Shown: positions 26,647 to 34,074 of the stretch, one piece after another
Numbering within the stretch: position 1 is the first letter of the stretch
Layout: every line of letters begins with the position of its first letter
Source: MKUN01 sp964481425
GTDB lineage: Bacteria; Bacteroidota; Bacteroidia; Chitinophagales; Chitinophagaceae
Assembly: GCA_964481425.1 (NCBI GenBank)
Contig: CAYZTM010000004.1
Span: 62,001-126,000 of the forward strand
DNA length: 64,000 nt
Reading direction: 5' to 3'
Notes under the pieces: generated by a model
What the model was told of the DNA's origin: nothing
The model's database searches: none
The model's input: only the letters and a program-made list of their open reading frames with translations
Program-made: the position numbers and the translations under genes

Positions 26647-26654
26647 CAAAGATA
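26647..26654 (-). promoter_or_regulatory. Probable -7 box of gyrB
   Basis: TATCTTTG on the minus strand, 105 bases upstream of the gyrB ATG; no clear -33 TTG. Confidence 0.5.
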
Positions 26655-26869
26655 ACAAAAAATAGCCTTATAATAGCATGGTTGACAGGTTGATTTGTTG
26701 AAAAGTTGATAAGTTTTTTGGAGCATGATGTGTGAAATGTGATGGAACGCGACAATGTGATAAAATGTGACGTTTTTAGGTTCCCGGGGTATGATCAGCC
26801 TCCCGATAGCAACCGGCACAGGCTGCTTCGTTCTTTTCTATTCGAAACGCATCTTTTGAGCTCTCTTTC

Positions 26870-26899
26870 AAAAGTAAACGCGATAAAGTGTTTACTTTT
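26870..26899. repeat. Perfect 10-bp inverted repeat upstream of gyrB
   Basis: AAAAGTAAAC (26870-26879) and GTTTACTTTT (26890-26899) flank a 10-base spacer. The 669 bases between gyrB and the gene at 27212 show no convincing coding frame. The repeat could be an operator or a bidirectional terminator. Confidence 0.45.
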
Positions 26900-27093
26900 C
26901 AAAGGGCCTGAATGAGCGGAAAGCCCCGTTACTACTGCTTTATGAGCATAAACCATATGTTCACAAAAGTCATTCGGTTCGCCTTTGCGGTAGCCATATA
27001 TCAAAGAGCTTCAGCAGGCCGCTGCAGGGCAGGGGGCTGCTTCGGTGCAAAGTTCTGTGGCGGCCGGCAGTATGGCAAAACGGTTTTTTATGC

Positions 27094-27134
27094 TACCCCT
27101 GTTTGGGGGGTATGCTACCCATGGAAATGGGGTA
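27094..27134. repeat. Two adjacent short hairpins before the gene at 27212
   Basis: TACCCC/GGGGTA (27094-27112) and CTACCCAT/ATGGGGTA (27115-27134) are two similar stem-loops sharing the lead-in TATGCTACCC, a short tandem duplication of a palindrome. Confidence 0.4.
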
Positions 27135-27211
27135 TGATAAAAGATCTTTTGCGGTTACCTGTCGAAACTGACATATCTATGTATTTTGTAGCTTTATCAA
27201 AAACCTGAGAT

Positions 27212-27628
27212 ATGCGACACCTGCTCTTTGCCATACTGCTGGTACTGCCCCTGCTGGCCGGCGCACAAACGCAAAAAGACTACGAGCATGCCCTGGCCAC
27301 CTTCCAGGACCTTTACAATCGCGACCAGGCCGCTGCCATCAATGAAATGTGGCCTGTAAGCATACGCAGAAAAATACCCGTACCGCTCTGGGACGATAAT
27401 AAACAGGCCTCGCTGAAGCAGCAATACGGTAAATTCCTCTCCTTTAAGTATGCGGGCATTGACGAGAACGACCACGACAAGGTGAGGCTGTTCTACGTGA
27501 AATTTGAAAAATCGACCCATATGCTGAGTATGACCCTCGATAAAGACCGCATGCTGGGCGACTTCAGGCTACAGACCTCGAACAAGTACATCGACGAGGT
27601 ATTTAAAAAAATGCAGCAGGGGAAGTAA
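27212..27628 (+). CDS. Small exported protein of unknown function (DUF3887-like)
   Basis: A 138-residue protein with a clear signal peptide (MRHLLFAILLVLPLLAGAQ) and a mature part of about 119 residues. The pattern of a helical N-terminus (DYEHALATFQDLYNRDQAAAINEMW) followed by strands (LFYVKFEKSTHMLSMTLDKDRMLGDFRL) resembles the SnoaL-like DUF3887 proteins. The assignment is tentative. It ends just before the repeat cluster at 27651. Confidence 0.65.
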   Translation: MRHLLFAILLVLPLLAGAQTQKDYEHALATFQDLYNRDQAAAINEMWPVSIRRKIPVPLWDDNKQASLKQQYGKFLSFKYAGIDENDHDKVRLFYVKFEKSTHMLSMTLDKDRMLGDFRLQTSNKYIDEVFKKMQQGK

Positions 27629-27650
27629 GGACTGTATTGGGCTGTGCTTC

Positions 27651-27942
27651 GCCAATCAGGAGATTGGCTACCTGTGCGCCGTAGGAGGTGGAGTCTTCAC
27701 TGAGCGGTGGGATATTGCTCAACATGCCATCCGTGAACTCCGGTTGCAAACCGGCTGAATTTACAAGACACAAGTCCGCCAGGAAAATAGCCACGCTACA
27801 GACTCGCGCCAGTTGGTCACACCGGTAGCCAATCTCCTAATTGGCGTAGCATATCGCTCATCCGGTACAAAATTCCGCATATACCACCCAGTTCGCCGTA
27901 GTCTCCGACTCCGTCGCAGCGGTAGCCAATCTCCCGATTGGC
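27651..27942. repeat. Cluster of short palindromic repeats in a gene-free stretch
   Basis: The 469 bases between 27629 and 28097 hold no credible gene but several palindromes: GCCAATC-GATTGGC at 27651-27668, GCCAAT-ATTGGC at 27828-27845, GCCAATC-GATTGGC at 27925-27942 (all next to GTAG or CTAC), and CCGGTT-GCA-AACCGG at 27740-27754. The two rightmost copies share GTAGCCAATCTCC and the leftmost is inverted. A second shared word, CGCCGTAG, flanks some copies. Confidence 0.65.
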
Positions 27943-28097
27943 GCAGCACATTACCCACCATTCCCTGCTGCCCACCTACTAAAAGTCCGCGCCCTGGCGA
28001 AAAGCAGGCAACAAAAAACTGTAAAGGAGAAGAATCCCATCGGTATTCACTATCTTGATTAGCAAACAACAAAACGGCAGTTCAAAAAAATGCTTCT

Positions 28098-29189
28098 ATG
28101 AAACCCATTGTATTTATGCTGTGCCTCCTGCTGGCAGCAGTGCCTGCCCACAGCCAGGATATACGTAAAGACGTTGCGCAGCTTGCCGATAAATTGGCCG
28201 AACACAACAGCATATTGGGTGAAGCGATCGGGGAAGGGGGCGATACACCACCGGAATATAAAATATATGATACCCTATGCCACCTTGCCACCCAGGATGA
28301 ATTGCTCGCCCTGCTCAACCATCCCGGTCCTGCGGTACGTGGCTACGCTTTTCAATGTCTTAAATACCGTGGTTATAAAGACCTGTTTGGGGCCTTTATT
28401 GCACACCTGCAGGATACATCTCGGGTCTATACTATGTCCGGCTGCATGTCCGGCGATTATTATACGATCGACTATTACCTGGGTGTCCTTGATCCGGGCT
28501 ATGCTACAATACTGCAGTACTCAGGGAACTGGAGGTACAAGCCCGACCTAAGCAGCGCGCAATTTGCACTGCTCGACAGCATCCTGATATTTGGTAATGT
28601 GCACGATATGGTGCTAAAAAGAGCCCTTGTTGCCTCCCTTAAACCCGAACCCCGGTATTACGATGCACTTAGAAGAATGATAATTGAATACAGTTATCCT
28701 TTTGCATTGCTAAAGCTCGCATCTTATAAAGTACAGGCCGATACTGCGCTGGTAAAGGATATGCTCGTGGACACAAGCTATCGGTATCCTGATATATGCC
28801 AGCAGGACTATGCGCTCAAGGCAGTGGCCAAATGGCCGGATACTGCATTCTATCCGCTGCTGGTAGCTATTTTCCAGGCAAATTTCATCACCCCGTCACC
28901 TCGTGATAGCTGGGGGCTCGGCTACCAGTTTTGGGGCGATCTGTTCAATGCACTTGCATTATATCTATGTGATGAGACCTACCGCATCTTTGAAAAGGCC
29001 GCGACCACTTCCGATACCCAATTGCGTGATTACTGCGCCAAGGGCCTTTACATCGCCATTGGCAGGCACCCCCAGGAATTATTCCGGCCACTGCAAGACA
29101 AGATCGTGCTCGATGCTGGTACAAAAGAAAAAGCAGACCAGGCGATAGAAAAATATGCTTGTACAGTACCGCCCGAAAATGGACAATAG
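28098..29189 (+). CDS. Exported helical-repeat (HEAT-like) protein of unknown function
   Basis: A 363-residue protein with a signal peptide (MKPIVFMLCLLLAAVPAHSQ) and a mature region made of repeated amphipathic helix pairs (ELLALLNHPGPAVRGYAFQCLKYRG and later DYALKAVAKWPDTAFYPLLVAIF), which suggests a HEAT-like solenoid for protein binding. No catalytic motif is seen. The 5-prime flank is a palindromic repeat cluster and the 3-prime flank is the RAYT-like gene, both probably later insertions. Confidence 0.68.
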   Translation: MKPIVFMLCLLLAAVPAHSQDIRKDVAQLADKLAEHNSILGEAIGEGGDTPPEYKIYDTLCHLATQDELLALLNHPGPAVRGYAFQCLKYRGYKDLFGAFIAHLQDTSRVYTMSGCMSGDYYTIDYYLGVLDPGYATILQYSGNWRYKPDLSSAQFALLDSILIFGNVHDMVLKRALVASLKPEPRYYDALRRMIIEYSYPFALLKLASYKVQADTALVKDMLVDTSYRYPDICQQDYALKAVAKWPDTAFYPLLVAIFQANFITPSPRDSWGLGYQFWGDLFNALALYLCDETYRIFEKAATTSDTQLRDYCAKGLYIAIGRHPQELFRPLQDKIVLDAGTKEKADQAIEKYACTVPPENGQ

Positions 29190-29269
29190 CTGGACGCACT
29201 ACCACGGCTGACCACTCTCAAAATTCTGGATATCTTCATTTGGAAACCCCTAGTCAAAAGTCTAATGAA

Positions 29270-29875
29270 ATGCTATTCGAAGTAAATGACCTTATCCATA
29301 TTTATAACAGGGGAAACAATAAACAGCAAATATTTTTCAATGATGACAATTACTCCTTTTTCCTTGAAAAAGCCAACAAACATATATTCTCTGTTGCCGA
29401 CATCCTTGCATATTGTTTGATGCCTAATCACTTCCATTTCCTTGTTCGTGCCACTGATCATTCATGTAAGCCTAAGAATATAGGTAACCTTATCTCTACA
29501 GAATTAGCAAACGGGTTCCGAATCCTACAAAGCTCTTATACTGCTGCGATAAATAAGAAAGAGAGCCGCACAGGTTCGTTATTTCAGCAAAATTGCAAAT
29601 ACAAAATACTAGTCAATTCAGACACCAATAATGCATTGCACAATGATTATGCAACCATTTGCTTCCATTACATTCACCAGAATCCACTAAAAGCACAGTT
29701 GACAGATAAACTTGAAAATTGGAAATTCTCTTCTTTTAATGAATATATGCATACGAGGAAATTCTCTCTTTGTAAAACTGAAGCTGCTTATGAAGTGTTG
29801 GATATTAGCCGGGAACGCTTCTACGATAACAGCTACCAAAACATATCGCCTGAATTGCTGGAAAAGATATTCTGA
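29270..29875 (+). CDS. REP-associated tyrosine transposase (RAYT, Y1/IS200-like)
   Basis: A 201-residue HUH endonuclease of the Y1 transposase superfamily. The HUH motif is His54-Phe-His56 in YCLMPNHFHFLVR, preceded by the typical N-terminus (IYNRGNNKQQIFFNDDNY). The RAYT/IS200-like block YIHQNPLKAQL follows at 134-144; Tyr134 is a possible catalytic tyrosine, not proven. Such proteins cut and join short palindromic DNA. I start at 29270 (MLFEVNDLIHIYNRG) as the frame is open to 29159 but that part overlaps the previous gene. Directly downstream are six 44-45-bp palindrome-bearing units, which suggests this protein and the repeats form one family. AT-richer than neighbours. Confidence 0.85.
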   Translation: MLFEVNDLIHIYNRGNNKQQIFFNDDNYSFFLEKANKHIFSVADILAYCLMPNHFHFLVRATDHSCKPKNIGNLISTELANGFRILQSSYTAAINKKESRTGSLFQQNCKYKILVNSDTNNALHNDYATICFHYIHQNPLKAQLTDKLENWKFSSFNEYMHTRKFSLCKTEAAYEVLDISRERFYDNSYQNISPELLEKIF

Positions 29876-29900
29876 ACCTGGTAAAGCGACTCCATGCTTT

Positions 29901-30168
29901 GCACTTAACGTGTCTGACCGCATCGGAGCGGTGCTGACACTACCTGCACCTAACGCGTCTGACCGCATCGGAGCGGTGCTAACACTACCTGCACCTAACG
30001 CGTCTGACCGCATCGGAGCGGTGCTGACACTACCTGCACTTAACGTGTCTGACCGCATCGGAGCGGTGCTGACACTACCTGCACCTAACGCGTCTGACCG
30101 CGGGAAGCGGTACTGACGCTACCTGCACTTAACGCGTCTGACCGCGGGAAGCGGTACTGACGCTACCT
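29901..30168 (+). repeat. Six head-to-tail 44-45-bp REP-like units downstream of the RAYT gene
   Basis: Units start at 29901, 29946, 29991, 30036, 30081 and 30125. The shared core is CTTAACG-GTCTGACCGC, then a variable centre (ATCGGA in units 1-4, GGGAA in 5-6), then GCGGT-CTGAC-CTACCT. Each holds the dyad ACCGC/GCGGT. There are no unique spacers, so it is not a CRISPR array. Units 5-6 keep the stem while changing the loop. It begins 26 bases after the RAYT stop and ends 36 bases before the mutL start. Confidence 0.9.
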
Positions 30169-30179
30169 GTTTTATTACT

Positions 30180-30187
30180 TACCTTTG
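30180..30187 (+). promoter_or_regulatory. Probable -7 box of mutL
   Basis: TACCTTTG lies 18 bases before the GTG start. The matching -33 position falls within the end of the last REP-like unit. Confidence 0.5.
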
Positions 30188-30204
30188 CCCAAAATTTTAT
30201 CGCT

Positions 30205-32031
30205 GTGCCAGATATCATCCAGCTACTTTCCGACCATATAGCCAACCAGATCGCCGCAGGTGAGGTGATCCAGCGGCCTGCGTCGGCAGTGAAGGAACTG
30301 CTGGAGAATGCCATAGATGCAGGCGCTACCGAGGTGCAACTGGTGATAAAGGACGCAGGCAAGGAACTGGTGCAGGTAATAGACAATGGCAGCGGCATGA
30401 GCCCCACCGATGCACGCATGAGCTTTGAGCGGCATGCCACATCGAAGATCCGCAATATCGACGACCTCTTTACCATACGCACCATGGGCTTCCGTGGCGA
30501 GGCCCTGGCCTCGATAGCGGCCGTGGCACAGGTGGAGCTGAAGACGCGCAAGGAAAGCGATGATGCGGGCAGCCGCCTGGTGATAGAGGGCACCGAAGTG
30601 AAAACACAGGAGGCCTGCGCCACGCCAAAGGGCACCAACATCATGGTGAAGAACCTGTTCTTTAATGTGCCTGCACGCCGCCATTTCCTCAAGAGCAATA
30701 CTACCGAGTTCCGCCATATCATGGATGAGTTCACAAGGGTGGCGCTGGCGCACCCCGAGGTGGCCTTCCGCCTCTGGCACAACGGCACGGAGCAGTACCA
30801 CCTCGAGGCGGGTAACCTGAAAACTCGTGTTGTTTCATTGCTGGGCGGCTCGTATGAGAAGAACCTGGTACCGGTATCGGAGCAGACCGACCTGCTGAAC
30901 ATCAACGGCTTCATCGGCAAGCCGGAGGCAGCTACCCGTACACGTGGCATGCAGTTCTTCTTCATCAACAACCGCTTCATCCGCAATGCTTACCTGCACC
31001 ATGCAGTGAGCACGGCCTACGAAGGGCTGATAGAAAAAGAGGCCTTCCCTTTCTACGTGCTGTTCCTCGAGATAGACCCCGCGCGCGTGGATGTGAATGT
31101 GCACCCCACCAAGCAAGAGGTAAAATTTGAGGACGACCGCCTGATGTATGCTTACCTGAATGCTGCGGTGAAACATGCACTGTCGCGATACAACATTGCC
31201 CCCTCGCTCGACTTTACACTGAACCCGGAGATACAAAGCCTGCCCTCGGTACAGCTGCCCATGACGGACAAACAGCGCGAAACGACCGGGCAGGGTTATC
31301 TCAGCAATACCTTCAGCAAAGGGGGCCAGGCGCATTTTGTAGAAAAGAGCGATAGCCTGAAACACTGGAAGGAGCTATATGCCATAGCTGCCAACCCTGC
31401 CATGCAAAACCTTCCTTCGGATGCAGACCAAACAACCCTGCACACCGAGAGCGAAACGGCTGCAACAGCACAAAAGAACACCCTGCTGGTGCAGGGCGAG
31501 CTGCTGGTGACGACGGTAAAGTCGGGGCTGATGCTGGTACACATACGTCGCGCGCAGGAGCGCATCTGGTACGAGCGCCTGCTGGAAGAATGGAACAGCG
31601 GCGCCACACCATCGCAGCAATTATTATTTCCCGTATCCTGCGAACTGAACGCACAGGATGCCCTGCTGCTAAATGAGGCCCTGCCCGACCTGGCCCGCAT
31701 CGGTTTCGACATTGCACCCTTCGGGCAAAACACCTTCGTGGTGCAGGGCGTACCCACCGACCTGCCCGCAGGCGAGGAGCGCAACGTGATAGACGAAGTG
31801 ATAGATGAACTGAAACATGAATCGGCAGATAGCACATCGAAACGCTCGGAGCGCCTGCTGGCGCAAATGGCGCGCCGCCTGAGCCGCAACAAATTTGCCA
31901 TACAGCAACCCGAAGGGCAGCAGGCACTGATAGATGAGCTGTTCGCCTGCAGCCAGCCTGAGTACACGCCTGCGGGCAAAAAAGTATTCACCATGATGCG
32001 CAAAGAAGACCTGGACGGACTGCTGGGATAG
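30205..32031 (+). CDS. mutL: DNA mismatch repair protein MutL
   Basis: Couples MutS mismatch recognition to strand removal. The GTG at 30205 gives the standard N-terminus MPDIIQLLSDHIANQIAAGEV. GHKL ATPase motifs are intact: ELLENAIDAGAT, VIDNGSGM and RTMGFRGEALASI. The 608 residues end in a MutL C-terminal dimerisation domain. The endonuclease motif DQHAx2Ex4E of many bacterial MutL proteins is changed: the aligned segment reads VHIRRAQERIWYE, lacking the Asp and His, so endonuclease activity is doubtful. The C-terminal metal-site segment is also altered except for CSQPEYTPAGKK. Confidence 0.93.
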   Translation: MPDIIQLLSDHIANQIAAGEVIQRPASAVKELLENAIDAGATEVQLVIKDAGKELVQVIDNGSGMSPTDARMSFERHATSKIRNIDDLFTIRTMGFRGEALASIAAVAQVELKTRKESDDAGSRLVIEGTEVKTQEACATPKGTNIMVKNLFFNVPARRHFLKSNTTEFRHIMDEFTRVALAHPEVAFRLWHNGTEQYHLEAGNLKTRVVSLLGGSYEKNLVPVSEQTDLLNINGFIGKPEAATRTRGMQFFFINNRFIRNAYLHHAVSTAYEGLIEKEAFPFYVLFLEIDPARVDVNVHPTKQEVKFEDDRLMYAYLNAAVKHALSRYNIAPSLDFTLNPEIQSLPSVQLPMTDKQRETTGQGYLSNTFSKGGQAHFVEKSDSLKHWKELYAIAANPAMQNLPSDADQTTLHTESETAATAQKNTLLVQGELLVTTVKSGLMLVHIRRAQERIWYERLLEEWNSGATPSQQLLFPVSCELNAQDALLLNEALPDLARIGFDIAPFGQNTFVVQGVPTDLPAGEERNVIDEVIDELKHESADSTSKRSERLLAQMARRLSRNKFAIQQPEGQQALIDELFACSQPEYTPAGKKVFTMMRKEDLDGLLG

Positions 32032-32075
32032 TAGTATTAGATTTCCTCACATTCAGCACATTAGCGCAATTTGAC

Positions 32076-32083
32076 TAAATTTG
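32076..32083 (+). promoter_or_regulatory. Probable -7 box of paaE
   Basis: TAAATTTG sits 8 bases before the ATG at 32092, predicting a nearly leaderless mRNA and excluding the TTG start at 32071. Confidence 0.55.
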
Positions 32084-32091
32084 CCGCCGCT

Positions 32092-33180
32092 ATGTCTGCG
32101 TTAAAGTTCTACCCCCTTAAGGTAATAGACGTGAGGCCCGAAACGGCCGACTGTGTATCGGTGGCCCTGGAAGTGCCTGCCGACCTCGCCGAAACATTCC
32201 GTTTTGCGCCGGGGCAATACCTTACTTTCCGCAAGCATATTGACGATACCGAGATACGCCGCTCCTACTCCATATGCGTTAGCCCCAAAGAGGGCGAACT
32301 GCGCGTGGCCATCAAGAAGGTAGAACAAGGTGTGTTCTCCGGCTATGCACACAGCAGCCTGAAAAAAGGCGACCTGCTGGATGTGATGCCCCCCCTGGGC
32401 AAGTTCACCCCACACCCTTCGGAAGCTAAGCATAAGGAATACATAGCCTTTGCCGCAGGCAGCGGTATCACGCCCATCATGAGCATCATGAAGAGCGTGC
32501 TGGAGGATGAGCCCAACAGCAGCTTCACGCTCATATACGGCAACCGCAACCGCAATACCATCATCTTCCGCGAGGAGATAGAGGGGTTGAAGAACAAATA
32601 CATGCAGCGCCTGCGGGTGTACCACATCCTGAGCCGCGAGTATATGGACGTAGAGCTCTTCAACGGACGGATAGATGCCAATAAATGTGCAGCCTTCTGC
32701 GATTCGCTCATCGATATCAAGACCATTGATGAGGCCTTCATTTGCGGGCCGGAAGAGATGATCCTCTCCGTAAGGGAAAAACTGGTGGAGATGGGCATGC
32801 CCTCGTCGCATGTGCATATAGAGCTCTTCACCTCGCCCGACCAGCCCAAAGCCTCGCATGAAAAATGGGTATCCGATCACAAAGAGGAAACAGGCCCGGT
32901 AAGCAAAGTGAGCATCACGGTAGATGGCGCTACCTTCGAGATGGACCTGCCTTATAACGGCCCCAGCATACTGGATGCGGCCCTGCAACACGGCGCAGAC
33001 CTGCCCTATGCCTGCAAGGGCGGTGTTTGCTGCACCTGCCGTGCTAAAGTGGTGGAGGGCAAAGTGGATATGGAAGTGAACTATTCGCTGGAGCCGGATG
33101 AAGTGGAAGCTGGTTTTGTGCTCACCTGCCAGTCGCACCCCACAACGGAAAGGGTGGTGGTGGATTTTGATGCGCGGTAG
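32092..33180 (+). CDS. paaE: Phenylacetyl-CoA epoxidase reductase PaaE
   Basis: FAD- and [2Fe-2S]-containing reductase that passes electrons from NAD(P)H to the PaaA di-iron centre. Numbered from the ATG at 32092 (362 residues): FAD-binding RRSYSI at 56-61, nucleotide-binding AAGSGITPIM at 121-130, CGPEEM at 218-223 and a C-terminal plant-type ferredoxin domain with ligands Cys308, Cys313, Cys316 and Cys346. This order, reductase then ferredoxin, is characteristic of PaaE. It is 17 kb from paaABC and has its own promoter. A general ferredoxin reductase is less likely. Confidence 0.88.
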   Translation: MSALKFYPLKVIDVRPETADCVSVALEVPADLAETFRFAPGQYLTFRKHIDDTEIRRSYSICVSPKEGELRVAIKKVEQGVFSGYAHSSLKKGDLLDVMPPLGKFTPHPSEAKHKEYIAFAAGSGITPIMSIMKSVLEDEPNSSFTLIYGNRNRNTIIFREEIEGLKNKYMQRLRVYHILSREYMDVELFNGRIDANKCAAFCDSLIDIKTIDEAFICGPEEMILSVREKLVEMGMPSSHVHIELFTSPDQPKASHEKWVSDHKEETGPVSKVSITVDGATFEMDLPYNGPSILDAALQHGADLPYACKGGVCCTCRAKVVEGKVDMEVNYSLEPDEVEAGFVLTCQSHPTTERVVVDFDAR

Positions 33181-33205
33181 GGGCTGGATGCTAATACTTC
33201 CGAAA

Positions 33206-33592
33206 TTATTTTAGCCATTCATAACTTCTTACATAATGTGCTCTATCGTTGTCATCTTCGGGCTCATTGATGTATTTATCAATATACTGTACTGAACAAT
33301 ACCCAATTAGGGAACTATCAATCTCCAACAGAAAAGTATCAAAGTCCGGATATAAATTTCTGTAGTTTGTTAACAAGTCATGAATCAAATAATAAACATG
33401 TTTTCTTTGCCATTCGGCAGATTTCAAATTTGACACTATTGTTTCAATACGTCGCTTACAATCATCTATTTGCAATTGATTGCTTCCCTGTCTGCCAATG
33501 ATTAATATCTCATTACGGATATTCTCATAATCTTCAGGAAAACTATCAATAATGCTCTTAAGGTAATTTATATCACGTGTATTTTTTTTCAT
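33206..33592 (-). CDS. Hypothetical protein
   Basis: A 128-residue acidic, helical protein without signal peptide or membrane segment. I recognise no family. It is AT-richer than the flanking paaE and arfB genes and stands alone, so it may be an acquired or fast-evolving gene. The N-terminus MKKNTRDINYLKSIID and the aromatic-rich C-terminal half look like genuine protein sequence. Confidence 0.6.
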   Translation of the reverse strand: MKKNTRDINYLKSIIDSFPEDYENIRNEILIIGRQGSNQLQIDDCKRRIETIVSNLKSAEWQRKHVYYLIHDLLTNYRNLYPDFDTFLLEIDSSLIGYCSVQYIDKYINEPEDDNDRAHYVRSYEWLK

Positions 33593-33624
33593 AAATTTTC
33601 ATTGGATAACTGAAACTAAAGAAA

Positions 33625-34014
33625 CTACAGTCCCCTTCTCATTTGCTTTTTCATTGACTCCCGGCGTTTTGATTCGAGGCGTCTTTCCTTAGCTTCTTTC
33701 GATGGTTTGGTGGCCTTGCGTTTCTTAGGCTTTACAATGCTTTGCGCTACCAGTTCATCCAGTTTTCTTTGGGCTATTTGTTTGTTCTCCAGTTGCGAGC
33801 GGGTCTCGCTGCTTTTGATGATGAGGTAACCGTCCTTATTGATACGATTCTTCAGCTTATCGAGGATACGCTCTTTTTCTTCCGGTGTGAACAGGGCTGA
33901 GTTCTGCACATGCCACCATGCCTCAGCAAGGGTCTCCACCTTGTTGACGTTCTGGCCCCCCTTGCCGCCGCTGCGGGCGGTGCGGAAGAATATTTCTGTT
34001 GACAGATCGCGCAT
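33625..34014 (-). CDS. arfB: Alternative ribosome-rescue factor ArfB-like (RF-1 domain)
   Basis: Codon-independent peptidyl-tRNA hydrolase that frees stalled ribosomes. The 129 residues have the catalytic GGQ motif (residues 19-21, in RSGGKGGQNVNKVET) and a Lys/Arg-rich C-terminal tail that in ArfB enters the empty mRNA channel. It lacks the stop-codon-recognition domains of RF1/RF2. A frame extends to 34080 but the -7 box at 34022-34029 places the start at 34014. Confidence 0.88.
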   Translation of the reverse strand: MRDLSTEIFFRTARSGGKGGQNVNKVETLAEAWWHVQNSALFTPEEKERILDKLKNRINKDGYLIIKSSETRSQLENKQIAQRKLDELVAQSIVKPKKRKATKPSKEAKERRLESKRRESMKKQMRRGL

Positions 34015-34021
34015 GGCGCTG

Positions 34022-34029
34022 CAAAGATA
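34022..34029 (-). promoter_or_regulatory. -7 box of arfB
   Basis: TATCTTTG on the minus strand, 7 bases before the chosen ATG, predicting a nearly leaderless mRNA. Confidence 0.55.
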
Positions 34030-34062
34030 AAGCAATACAGGCCATCGCATTTCATTGTTCCC

Positions 34063-34070
34063 TACCTTTG
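34063..34070 (+). promoter_or_regulatory. -7 box of the hydroxylase gene
   Basis: TACCTTTG ends 4 bases before the ATG at 34075. It is divergent from the arfB box 33 bases away. Confidence 0.5.
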
Positions 34071-34074
34071 CAGC

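Noticed and set aside
26912..27208. A 98-residue frame between gyrB and the gene at 27212
   Set aside because: Crosses two hairpins, has odd composition and no recognisable features.
27813..28058. An 81-residue frame in the repeat cluster
   Set aside because: It is a translation of palindromic repeats with biased Arg/Ser composition and no start context.
27629..28097. tRNA or rRNA gene
   Set aside because: Palindromes here lack the cloverleaf layout and conserved T-loop words; no tRNA-like region was seen anywhere in the window.
29159..29269. Longer RAYT N-terminus
   Set aside because: Overlaps the end of the preceding gene and does not resemble the family; the typical N-terminus begins at 29270.
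29712..30116. Protein-coding frame with 15-residue repeats across the REP-like units, and a similar frame on the other strand
   Set aside because: The period of 45 bases is divisible by three, so any frame is open and repetitive. It overlaps the RAYT gene and the units of 44 bases break the frame.
29901..30168. CRISPR array
   Set aside because: The units are contiguous with no unique spacers, vary inside the unit, and no cas gene is present.
29270..30168. Complete IS200/IS605 element
   Set aside because: No tnpB gene and no recognisable left and right ends; the array pattern fits RAYT/REP better.
32101..33138. A 345-residue frame opposite paaE
   Set aside because: Shadow of a well-supported oxidoreductase gene.
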